From NCBI GenBank assembly GCA_002408445.1, contig DHSK01000122.1, positions 887 through 14,462 of the forward strand: a DNA stretch of 13,576 nucleotides, given 5' to 3'. The DNA comes from Syntrophomonas sp. UBA5288. GTDB lineage: Bacteria; Bacillota; Syntrophomonadia; Syntrophomonadales; Syntrophomonadaceae. The notes under the pieces were generated by a model that saw only the letters and a list, made by a program, of their open reading frames with translations, did not search any database and was not told the DNA's origin. This document shows positions 6,426-12,424 of the stretch, piece by piece. How positions within the stretch are numbered: position 1 is the stretch's first letter; the number at the start of each line of letters is the position of its first letter. A program made the translations under genes and the position numbers.

Positions 6426-7169
6426 TTGAACGGGGATCTGACTACTTTTTTACTGGCTGCGGCAATCATTTTTGTTTCCTGCTTAATCCTGGGTATTACC
6501 AGTTTTGGTTCTGCGATGTTTGCCGTACCTTTACTCAGCTTGCTTTTTCCTTTAAAGACCCTGGTGCCCCTTATGATTATCTATGGTGGGATAAGTGAAA
6601 TCATTTTACTTTTACCCCTTTACAAAGATGTACAGTTAAAAAACATGTCTTATTTGGTTATAGCGGGATTGCTTGGCACACCTTTGGGTACTTATTTACT
6701 GCTCGTTATTGATGAGGGAATATTAAAGATAGTTATTGGTATTATCATTATTATCTTCGCCTTGGCAACCTACACCCACCATTCCTTTAATATTAAGAAT
6801 GAAAAGCTGGGTAATATCGTGGCCGGTTTTTTAAGTGGGCTTTTAAACGGCAGTATAACCATGAGCGGGCCTCCGGTTATTCTCTTCTACAGCAATAACC
6901 ATTTGGAAAAACAGGTGTTTCGTGCCAATCTGGCCTTTTATTTTGTACTGTTAAATGTGGTAACTGTTCCGGTTCTATTTTTGGGTGGTTTGATGACGCC
7001 GCAGGTAATTCATTACACCTTGGTCGGATCCCCTGCTCTGGTGTTAGGGGCAGCCGCAGTTCTGATCGGAAACAAAGTAGGCAATCGGATCAATAATGCG
7101 CTATTTACCAGGATCACGCTAATCCTGGTGGTAATGATGGGATTGTTATCGATTTATAGTGGCTTATAA
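6426..7169 (+). CDS. TauE/SafE (TSUP)-family membrane permease
   Basis: A 247-residue, strongly hydrophobic protein with about seven or eight membrane spans. It shows the duplicated TSUP signature: GITSFGSAMFAVPLL (23-37) in the first half and GFLSGLLNGSITMSGPPVI (134-152) in the second, with the typical Gly-Pro-Pro. TSUP proteins export or import small organic or sulfur anions such as sulfite or sulfonates, and their substrate cannot be told from sequence. The start is TTG at 6426, supported by GGAGGG (6411-6416) at 9 nt and by the first membrane span following directly. It is monocistronic, preceded by a leader with its own terminator and followed by a strong hairpin. A remnant of a sulfite-reductase-like gene lies about 4 kb away, but that link is speculative. 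Confidence 0.88.
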   Translation: MNGDLTTFLLAAAIIFVSCLILGITSFGSAMFAVPLLSLLFPLKTLVPLMIIYGGISEIILLLPLYKDVQLKNMSYLVIAGLLGTPLGTYLLLVIDEGILKIVIGIIIIIFALATYTHHSFNIKNEKLGNIVAGFLSGLLNGSITMSGPPVILFYSNNHLEKQVFRANLAFYFVLLNVVTVPVLFLGGLMTPQVIHYTLVGSPALVLGAAAVLIGNKVGNRINNALFTRITLILVVMMGLLSIYSGL

Positions 7170-7213
7170 AAGGCTGTTCCAGCCCAACATCAAGCAAACA
7201 AACGGAAAACAGT

Positions 7214-7246
7214 CCTGAGGCCCCTTTCTCTGAAAGTGGCTTCAGG
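7214..7246 (+). terminator. Terminator of the TSUP gene
   Basis: A 9-bp outer stem CCTGAGGCC/GGCTTCAGG (one G-U pair on the plus strand) encloses an inner CTTTC/GAAAG stem with a TCT loop. The orientation fits the plus-strand permease gene. No long T-tract follows. Confidence 0.6.
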
Positions 7247-7270
7247 GTTGCCTGCCGGTTTCTGCCTTGC

Positions 7271-7480
7271 TTAATCATTATCCTTTTTACTATGCTGCAA
7301 ATACATTATTATGGTATCCAGCTTGTTAAATAATTCCTTCCGCTCATTATTTCGTTTCTTCAGGTACCAAAATATTAATACTACGATAGCAATCACTATA
7401 AATATGTTCAGAAATGACCAGGCCATAACATAGTAATTGCCAAGATGAGGGGGGCTCCCCGTTGGTTGAACAACAGGCAT
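7271..7480 (-). CDS. Small single-span membrane protein, unknown function
   Basis: A 69-residue protein of unknown function. A short Pro-rich outer segment (VVQPTGSPPHLG) is followed by a transmembrane helix (about residues 20-41, up to IFWYLKK). A charged stop-transfer stretch KKRNNERKE leads to an amphipathic tail, LFNKLDTIIMYLQ, that could form a short coiled coil. This layout resembles small DUF4083-type proteins, but I do not claim the family. A longer reading frame starts upstream at 7537. I chose ATG 7480 because AGGAGGT (plus-strand 7487-7493) is placed perfectly at 6 nt. It is alone on the minus strand, convergent with the TSUP gene, with a TATAAT-type promoter just upstream. Confidence 0.78.
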   Translation of the reverse strand: MPVVQPTGSPPHLGNYYVMAWSFLNIFIVIAIVVLIFWYLKKRNNERKELFNKLDTIIMYLQHSKKDND

Positions 7481-7519
7481 TAACACACCTCCTAAGTTAA
7501 ATATTCCATATATTAGATA

Positions 7520-7525
7520 ATTATA
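7520..7525 (-). promoter_or_regulatory. Candidate -10 of the small membrane protein gene
   Basis: A minus-strand TATAAT with an extended TG lies about 40 nt from the ATG at 7480. I see no good -35. The rest of the 7481-7730 gap shows only the ribosome binding sites of the two divergent genes. Confidence 0.4.
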
Positions 7526-7730
7526 ACACATCCTCAATTTTTAGAAGCCAAATAACGCCAAGCCGGACTTTGAAAACCGGCAGAACCATCCTCATCATTT
7601 TGATACATTGCTCCTTGAAATCTTCTATGCCAGCCCAAAAAGAAAATATTAAAGGAATATACCGGCGGGAAGCGAAGAACAAAGAGAAAGGGTTTTTAAG
7701 TAATTGAGCAATGCAAAGGAGGAGAGCTAA

Positions 7731-8888
7731 ATGCACAGAAGAAAATTTGCGTTTATACCGGTAATGGCAGTTTTTGTCAGCCTATTCACACTATTAGTGT
7801 GCCTGCCTGCAGCTTATGCCCAGCAGGAAGCAGGTCTGCAAGTAAAGGGGGAAATGGTGCAATCTGATCCTGCTCCGTTTATTGCCGATAACCGGGTTAT
7901 GGTTCCGGTTCGGGAGACTGCGGCCGCGCTGGGGGCCGATGTAAGCTGGAACGGGGAAAACCAATCGGTGCAGGTTAGTCGCGGACAAGATCAAATCACT
8001 ATGTTTATTGGTAATTTCCAGGTCCTGATTAATGGCAGAAATGAGAAAGTGGAAGGTGCTCCAGTGATCGTGAACGGGAAGGCTATGGTGCCGGTGCGAG
8101 TCCTGGCCGACGCTCTGAAGCTACCGGTTGCCTGGGATTCCGAGAATCGGGTAGTCAGTCTTGGTAAAGCTGCATTGGTGGCAGGAAGTTCACTGGATTT
8201 TCCTCCCTTTGAATTCAAAGAGGGGGATGAAGTGGTTGGTTTCGAGATTGATTTAATTAAAGCTCTCGAAGAGATATCGGGAGAAGAAATAACAGTTAAG
8301 GATATTAGTTTTGATCAGCTTTTCCCTTCTTTGCGTTCCGGAGAAGTAGATATGATCATTTCGGGGATAACAATAGTTGAACAACGCAAGGAAATAGTGG
8401 ATTTTACCATGCCTTATTTTGATTGGGGCCAGATAATATTAACCCGTAAAGACAGCAGCCAGGATCTCACCCTGGAGGATTTGGCCGGGAAGAAAATTGC
8501 CTCCCAGGCGGGAAGCTACCCCGGGGAGCTTTTAGATGATTTTCAGGAAAATCATCCCGGCACACAAATAAAATTCTATGACGAATTAGAAGATGTCTGG
8601 ACGGCGGTAGAAAAGGGTGAAGTTGAAGCGGCTTTAGTTCCGCATGCTCCTACGGCATATTATTTAACCAGGCACAAGGACTGTAACCTGCAGATGACCG
8701 GAAAAGTATTTGCCAGCCAGCCGAGTGGAATCGCTGTACAGAAAGGCAATCAGGAGTTACTCACTAAACTCAATAATAGCCTGGAGACGATTAAAAAGAA
8801 TGGAACTTACGACCGTATCTATGAGAAGTGGTTCGGTGCTCCTCCTGCATTTACGCAGGAGGAGGCGAATGCTGATAAAGAAGCGTAA
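7731..8888 (+). CDS. Secreted protein: copper-amine-oxidase-like stalk domain fused to amino-acid-type solute-binding domain
   Basis: A 385-residue exported protein. A Sec signal peptide ends at AYA (30). There is no acceptable lipobox, unlike most Gram-positive binding proteins. Residues about 35-146 are a copper-amine-oxidase N-terminal-like (stalk) domain with two repeats, marked by RVMVPVRETAAALGADVSW (55-73) and AMVPVRVLADALKLPVAW (118-135). Residues about 149-370 are a family-3 solute-binding domain with SLDFPPFEF, GFEIDLIKAL, GEVDMIISGITI, then QRKEIVDFTMPYF, a layout usual for binding polar amino acids. The C-terminal tail is acidic. The stalk domain may tether the protein to the cell surface. 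No permease or ATPase gene adjoins it, so it may work with a distant transporter or as a sensor. AAGGAGG (7716-7722) supports the ATG. A 10-bp inverted repeat (8839-8864) lies inside the 3' end. Confidence 0.9.
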   Translation: MHRRKFAFIPVMAVFVSLFTLLVCLPAAYAQQEAGLQVKGEMVQSDPAPFIADNRVMVPVRETAAALGADVSWNGENQSVQVSRGQDQITMFIGNFQVLINGRNEKVEGAPVIVNGKAMVPVRVLADALKLPVAWDSENRVVSLGKAALVAGSSLDFPPFEFKEGDEVVGFEIDLIKALEEISGEEITVKDISFDQLFPSLRSGEVDMIISGITIVEQRKEIVDFTMPYFDWGQIILTRKDSSQDLTLEDLAGKKIASQAGSYPGELLDDFQENHPGTQIKFYDELEDVWTAVEKGEVEAALVPHAPTAYYLTRHKDCNLQMTGKVFASQPSGIAVQKGNQELLTKLNNSLETIKKNGTYDRIYEKWFGAPPAFTQEEANADKEA

Positions 8889-8923
8889 TCTTAGCAGTAG
8901 TTTTAATTTCCTGTATCGCCAAG

Positions 8924-9112
8924 TTAAAGGTCTATCATCTTTATAAGAATCAAATAACCGATTGCACCGCCTATTAACCAGGTAATAGTAAATGTTACCT
9001 GGTATTCAATATCAGTATGGCCAGTGATTAAATATTGCCCGATTCCGTATAACGAAGCACCTATCAGACCACCCAGGGCTATATATAAGAATCTTTTTAG
9101 ATTATTACTCAT
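8924..9112 (-). CDS. Small two-span membrane protein, unknown function
   Basis: A 62-residue hydrophobic protein with two likely membrane helices (about 7-29 and 38-58) joined by a short polar loop GHTDIEYQ. I recognise no family. Its first residues, MSNNLKRFLYIAL, resemble those of the neighbouring gene at 9321-9770 (MSNNVKRIIYYLI), which hints at relationship or shared ancestry. The ATG at 9112 is preceded by AAGGAG (plus-strand 9123-9128) at 10 nt. It is the last of three minus-strand membrane-protein genes, separated from the next by about 210 bp containing a palindromic repeat. It ends 35 bp from the convergent binding-protein gene, and no clear terminator lies between them. Confidence 0.7.
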   Translation of the reverse strand: MSNNLKRFLYIALGGLIGASLYGIGQYLITGHTDIEYQVTFTITWLIGGAIGYLILIKMIDL

Positions 9113-9241
9113 AACCGCCCATCTCCTTAGGCTATTTTCTGATTTGCTCGTATTGTTGTCTTAGCAGAAACAAGGCAGGATTATCGTGGCTTATTTATAA
9201 TTATATGACTAACCAGTACCATTGCTATGAATAAAGGGTTT

Positions 9242-9320
9242 TATGTCATCCTGAGGCGAAGCCGAAGGATCTTTGCATCTCGGAGACTGAAAGATCCTTC
9301 ACTACGTTCAGGATGACATA
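9242..9320. repeat. 79-bp palindromic repeat (REP/MITE-like)
   Basis: A long near-perfect inverted repeat. The outer arms TATGTCATCCTGA (9242-9254) and TCAGGATGACATA (9308-9320) match over 13 bp. The inner arms GAAGGATCTTT (9264-9274) and AAAGATCCTTC (9290-9300) match over 11 bp. Sequences of this TGTCATCCTGA...GAAGGATCT type are widely dispersed in many bacterial genomes. The element ends exactly where the stop codon of the minus-strand gene at 9321 begins, so it may also serve as that gene's terminator. The adjacent 9113-9241 shows only the upstream region of the 9112 gene. Confidence 0.85.
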
Positions 9321-9770
9321 CTATTCGTTTATCGTGGTGCGGACATCGCGTGATAATTCTGATTTTTGTTTGCCAAATGAGTTTAGTAGAATAAAACCAA
9401 ATAAAATAGCAGCAACTTTAACTGCAGTTAGATAATGATTTAAGATGTAAGCATCTGGCTGCCACTTAATAGAGAGAATTGGAACTATTGCGACACAAAA
9501 AGCTGGAAGGCCCACGGTTATAAGTGGAATCCAATCGATTTTCCAGGAACCCTCTTGTGTATAAGTGCTAATGAAGTGGGGTAAAGCCAATAGTACACCA
9601 ATTAACATTCTTAATAATGGTGCCAGGAATATCCATAGATATGGTAATTTATATGTTAGTAAAAAAATATCCTTAAAATATCTGTAGAGGATATCATACT
9701 CTATCACAAAAAAACCAAAAACTATAACATATATTAAATAGTAGATAATCCGTTTTACATTATTACTCAT
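9321..9770 (-). CDS. Four-span membrane protein, paralog of the next gene
   Basis: A 149-residue integral membrane protein with about four predicted spans, near residues 7-24, 45-66, 77-97 and 110-128. I do not recognise a named family. It is clearly related to the adjacent gene at 9924-10370. Both carry the IGVLLALP/IGLLLALP motif, a G.W..DW turn, a VGLPxFxxA strand, and FGFILLNSF/FGYVLLTSF near the end. A frame extends upstream to 9806, but AGGAG (plus-strand 9779-9783) lies 8 nt before the ATG at 9770, and the paralog starts at the same place. The stop codon TAG abuts the palindromic repeat 9242-9320, which raises the possibility that repeat insertion trimmed or replaced the original end. 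The C-terminus (RDVRTTINE) has no counterpart in the paralog. Confidence 0.75.
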   Translation of the reverse strand: MSNNVKRIIYYLIYVIVFGFFVIEYDILYRYFKDIFLLTYKLPYLWIFLAPLLRMLIGVLLALPHFISTYTQEGSWKIDWIPLITVGLPAFCVAIVPILSIKWQPDAYILNHYLTAVKVAAILFGFILLNSFGKQKSELSRDVRTTINE

Positions 9771-9923
9771 AGAAATATCTCCTAATATTTTATTATTGTA
9801 ATACATTCTCTATTTTGGTTAATAACACCTTTAAAGACCTTCAATTAAGACTGTTTGTTTTGGGTCTTTTTAATCCAAGGCAAACGTTGCAAAGATAAAT
9901 AGTTATTTCGAAATGAAAAGATA

Positions 9924-10370
9924 CTACTGCAAAGGTATCATGTCATCAGTTTCAGTGTTGGTGGTAATGCTAGGTGATACTTTTTGAAAAGAAGTGAGCA
10001 ATACATATCCGAATACAATTCCTCCCGTGGTTGAGAGTATTCTATCGTTGTATAGAAAAGGCATGTATTGGTGCAGAAAAGATATGCTCCAAAAAATGTA
10101 CATTGCCCCTGCCGCCAAAAAGGAAGGTAATCCAACTACAATAAACTTCAACCAGTCAAATGACCATATCCCCTTTTTTGTGATTACTGAATAAAGTTCT
10201 GGCAGTGCGAGCAAGAGGCCGATAAGGATCGGTAATAACATCACGAATATAAAGATAATGGGGTTCATTTCCTTTTGTAAGGCTATTTTGAACGAATTAG
10301 CCCATACTATGAAACATCCGACCAATACAACATATATAAAATAGGCCATAAAACGCTTTAAGCTTTTCAC
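9924..10370 (-). CDS. Four-span membrane protein, paralog of the previous gene
   Basis: A 148-residue integral membrane protein of unknown family, close in length and layout to the gene at 9321-9770. It has about four hydrophobic spans, the shared IGLLLALP motif, GIWSFDWLKF, VGLPSFLAA and FGYVLLTSFQK, and a polar Thr/Asp-rich tail. The longest frame begins with TTG at 10379, but that codon touches GGAG (plus-strand 10380-10383) with no spacing. GTG at 10370 lies 9 nt from it and gives MKSLKRF, which aligns with the paralog's start, so I use it. It is divergent from the DUF2269-like gene at 10468, and the 97-bp gap between them carries that gene's promoter. The low GC and tandem duplication suggest accessory content. 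Confidence 0.75.
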   Translation of the reverse strand: MKSLKRFMAYFIYVVLVGCFIVWANSFKIALQKEMNPIIFIFVMLLPILIGLLLALPELYSVITKKGIWSFDWLKFIVVGLPSFLAAGAMYIFWSISFLHQYMPFLYNDRILSTTGGIVFGYVLLTSFQKVSPSITTNTETDDMIPLQ

Positions 10371-10414
10371 CAGGATCAACTCCAGAATTTACTATATGGT
10401 TATATTTTACACTA

Positions 10415-10442
10415 TTGAGATAAGATAGGGTAATAATACTAT
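10415..10442 (+). promoter_or_regulatory. Promoter of the DUF2269-like gene
   Basis: TTGAGA (10415-10420), a 16-nt spacer and TACTAT (10437-10442). Transcription near 10448 would give a leader of about 20 nt. Confidence 0.45.
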
Positions 10443-10467
10443 ATTTCATGACTGGGAAGGTAATGAA

Positions 10468-10965
10468 ATGAAAATCGGAAAAACGGGCTATGCAATACTT
10501 AAATTCTGTCACATACTTTTGGCGTCTATATGGATAGGTGCAGGTGTATGCCTGGTATTTTTAATCATGTTCGGATTCGTTCCGGAGGATGTAAATGGAG
10601 TGCTGGCAGCAATTCGCATAATTGATTTATTTATAATAATACCGGCGGTAATAGGCTTATTAATAACTGGTGTCCTATTTTCAACCTTGACGAATTGGGG
10701 ATTTATAAAGCATCGCTGGATTATTATTAAATATGTCGTTAATTTACTTCCGGTAATATTCGGAGGAGTAGTAATGGCTCCCCCGTTGCTAGGCATGATT
10801 AAAATTGCAAATCAGTTTGGTCAAGAATCCTTGGTTCATCCTGATTTTGTTCATTATAAAATAATGTTTATGGTGCCACTGCTCTTATTATTAATACTGG
10901 CCTTGATGGCCTTAATGCTTTCAGTTTTCAAACCGGATTTACGCTTTAAACCGAAGAGCAAATAA
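10468..10965 (+). CDS. DUF2269/CopD-like integral membrane protein
   Basis: A 165-residue protein with four membrane spans (about 9-33, 47-70, 84-106 and 130-151). The first helix has KFCHILLASIWIGAGV, and a conserved His followed by Trp and Gly is typical of DUF2269 and CopD-like proteins. A later KHRWIIIKYVVNLLP also fits. Related proteins are linked to heme, copper or quinone chemistry in membranes, but this family is uncharacterised and no metal role is proved here. The ATG at 10468 is preceded by AAGG (10457-10460) at 7 nt, which is weak. It is monocistronic and divergent from the paralogous membrane-protein pair, and it is followed directly by a CCCCT/AGGGG hairpin. Confidence 0.75.
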   Translation: MKIGKTGYAILKFCHILLASIWIGAGVCLVFLIMFGFVPEDVNGVLAAIRIIDLFIIIPAVIGLLITGVLFSTLTNWGFIKHRWIIIKYVVNLLPVIFGGVVMAPPLLGMIKIANQFGQESLVHPDFVHYKIMFMVPLLLLLILALMALMLSVFKPDLRFKPKSK

Positions 10966-10985
10966 CCCCTCTTGATCAAAAGGGG
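10966..10985 (+). terminator. Short hairpin after the DUF2269-like gene
   Basis: CCCCT (10966-10970) pairs with AGGGG (10981-10985) around the palindrome TTGATCAA, beginning directly after the stop codon. A central mismatch and the lack of a T-tract make it a moderate candidate. Confidence 0.4.
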
Positions 10986-11029
10986 CTATTGGGTCTGGGG
11001 ATGTACCGGCTTTAGCAAAACGATGAGGA

Positions 11030-11133
11030 TCATTCCTCGATTTGGCTTTTGAACTCTTCCAGACCAATCCGTTCGATATACTTTCCAATCCGCTCATGCT
11101 TTTTGCCGCCTTGGGCATATTTATTTCCCTCCT
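11030..11133 (-). pseudogene. Remnant of a sulfite/nitrite-reductase-like gene (3' end)
   Basis: In one minus-strand frame this stretch reads KYAQGGKKHERIGKYIERIG and then LEEFKSQIEE and a stop. That pattern is typical of the extreme C-terminus of small 4Fe-4S sulfite/nitrite reductase hemoproteins (GERxGxxIxRIGxExF). Only about 30 codons remain before an upstream stop (11132-11134), and no heme or iron-sulfur motif is present. A TATAAT (plus-strand 11150-11155), an AGGAGGG (11127-11133) and an ATG (11118) lie just upstream. That ATG opens a different frame of 59 codons running into the end of the neighbouring gene. This fits a gene whose middle was deleted, joining its start to its tail out of frame. 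A short peptide from the ATG frame is the alternative. Confidence 0.5.
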
Positions 11134-11243
11134 AATTCAAGTATGATATATTATACAAAACTGGGCGACCGGCGGTCATCTTCACAGTGATCGCTTTGGA
11201 TCAGGTTGTGGACGCCCCCTCAACCGGAAAGAAGGCAGAATAA

Positions 11244-11747
11244 ATGAGATTTGTCTGTTCTCTTATCGTTGTTAATGATATCTCAATTTCAAGAAATTTT
11301 TATGAAAAAGTACTGAATCAAAAAATTGAATATGACTTTGGTGAGAATGTATTGTTTGAGGGAGGCTTTGCTATACATTTAAAGTCGCATTTTGCAGAAT
11401 TGATTAAAGTAAGCCCGGCTGACATAATCCCGAGGTCCAATAATAGTGAACTATATTTTGAAGAGGATGACCTGGATGGTTTGCTGGAAAAGCTTAAGAG
11501 GCTGGATTCGGTGGAGTACATACATGGAATACAGGAGCAACCCTGGGGACAGCGGGTGATCAGATTTTATGATCCGGACCAACATATCGTTGAAGTCGGG
11601 GAGTCTATGGCAAGCGTAGCGATAAGGTTTTTGAACCAGGGCCTGTCTATTGAAGAGACCGCCCAACGGACCTCTCTGCCGGAAAAATATGTAAGAACCG
11701 TTTCCGCCACGATCAACCCGAGCAAATGGGAAGAACAATTTTGTTAG
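11244..11747 (+). CDS. VOC-family (glyoxalase/dioxygenase fold) protein with C-terminal extension
   Basis: A 167-residue cytoplasmic protein with one vicinal-oxygen-chelate domain (about residues 1-120). It has the opening strand CSLIVVNDISISRNFYEKVL, a central HLK strand with His45, and the closing WGQRVIRFYDP then HIVEVGE (101-120), where Glu117 is in the usual metal-ligand position. VOC proteins include glyoxalases, dioxygenases and antibiotic-binding proteins, and the substrate cannot be told. The extension (about 121-167) contains SIEETAQRTSLPEKYVR, a helix-turn-helix-like segment seen in other Firmicute VOC proteins and possibly used for dimer contacts. The ATG is preceded by GAAGG (11231-11235) at 8 nt. 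It is a single gene in an accessory-looking region, with a 134-bp gap to the next gene. Confidence 0.82.
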   Translation: MRFVCSLIVVNDISISRNFYEKVLNQKIEYDFGENVLFEGGFAIHLKSHFAELIKVSPADIIPRSNNSELYFEEDDLDGLLEKLKRLDSVEYIHGIQEQPWGQRVIRFYDPDQHIVEVGESMASVAIRFLNQGLSIEETAQRTSLPEKYVRTVSATINPSKWEEQFC

Positions 11748-11828
11748 AACCACAGCTGACCAGTATTAAAAACAGAGCGTCAGGTCACCATTAATTGCCT
11801 TCTGTAGCACACAAGGTACACCATTTCC

Positions 11829-11862
11829 ATAGAATGGAGTGAGATACAATTCTCCATTCTAT
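11829..11862 (+). promoter_or_regulatory. Perfect inverted repeat before the Arg-rich protein gene
   Basis: ATAGAATGGAG (11829-11839) and CTCCATTCTAT (11852-11862) are perfect 11-bp arms around a 12-nt loop. They end 8 nt before the ribosome binding site GAGGTG (11871-11876). A competing small hairpin, TCCAT/ATGGA, overlaps the left arm. It could be an operator, an mRNA-stabilising hairpin or a translational control element. Confidence 0.5.
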
Positions 11863-11881
11863 TAGGAAATGAGGTGATTAA

Positions 11882-12301
11882 ATGGCTGATGCAATAGTAA
11901 GAGGCGAAATTGAGAATCGTAATGACACCCAGTTTCGTGCGACAGTGAGTTGCCTGCGTTCAGGACCTTCTGGATCAATCAGAGGTGAATTTAATACAGA
12001 AGCAAGAGGCAGAGATATTGAATATACGTTCCGCTCGAACCGTCCTACCAGGATTATCACCCGCAGATCAGGCAGAACTCGCTACGTTTATGTAATTTTC
12101 CGCAATGCTACCGTGATTAACCGTACCAACAACGTTACCACTTCCAGAGCAACTATAATCCTGACAGCGAGAAGAAATGCAAGAGGGCGGAGCAGTGCAA
12201 CCTTGTCTATCTATCGTCCCGGTAGAGCAACACTTAGAGCGTCTGGCTTTCTGGATGATGGGAGAGTCTCAGTTTACAGACAGGTATCTTGCCGGCGTTA
12301 A
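11882..12301 (+). CDS. Arginine-rich, lysine-free beta-rich protein of unknown function
   Basis: A 139-residue protein with no family I recognise. By direct count it has 28 Arg and no Lys, against 10 Asp+Glu, so the net charge is about +18. It has no signal peptide and no long hydrophobic segment. The sequence alternates Thr/Val/Ile/Arg stretches such as RYVYVIFRNATVINR, TSRATIILTARR and SSATLSIYR, which suggests a beta-rich fold. Cys24 and Cys137 are the only cysteines and might pair. The ATG at 11882 is well supported by GAGGTG at 5 nt. A perfect inverted repeat lies just upstream and a 14-bp terminator just downstream, so it has its own transcript. Avoiding lysine so completely suggests selection, for example for binding an anionic partner. 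A spore or DNA-associated role is only a guess. Confidence 0.75.
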   Translation: MADAIVRGEIENRNDTQFRATVSCLRSGPSGSIRGEFNTEARGRDIEYTFRSNRPTRIITRRSGRTRYVYVIFRNATVINRTNNVTTSRATIILTARRNARGRSSATLSIYRPGRATLRASGFLDDGRVSVYRQVSCRR

Positions 12302-12307
12302 TCATGC

Positions 12308-12338
12308 TACAGGAGCGTCCTTGAAGGACGCTCCTGTA
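12308..12338 (+). terminator. Strong terminator after the Arg-rich gene
   Basis: A perfect 14-bp stem (12308-12321 with 12325-12338) with a TGA loop is followed by ATTTCTAAAT. It begins 7 nt after the stop. It separates the Arg-rich gene from the MurF-like gene, though read-through remains possible. Confidence 0.8.
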
Positions 12339-12424
12339 ATTTCTAAATATCAGCAGGGGCGGAACGGGGATAGATAATTCCAAACTCTATTTTGGTCTAT
12401 TCTAAATCATAAAGAGGGATTATT

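Noticed and set aside
7521..7736. A 71-codon minus-strand frame upstream of the binding-protein gene
   Set aside because: It overlaps the ribosome binding site and start of the plus-strand gene and the promoter of the 7480 gene, and it has no ribosome binding site of its own.
8889..9170. Direct repeat TCTTAGCAG (after 8888 and near 9160) as an attachment site
   Set aside because: Nine bases is expected by chance and no integrase or transfer gene lies between the copies.
9807..9923. AAAGACC...GGGTCTTTTT as a terminator between the two paralogs
   Set aside because: The arms are 7 bp with a loop of more than 20 nt, and the T-run lies on the wrong strand for the flanking genes.
12302..12424. 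A missing N-terminal domain of the MurF-like protein encoded just upstream by frameshift
   Set aside because: The 123 bp upstream hold a terminator and an in-frame stop at 12410-12412, and are too short for an 80-residue domain.
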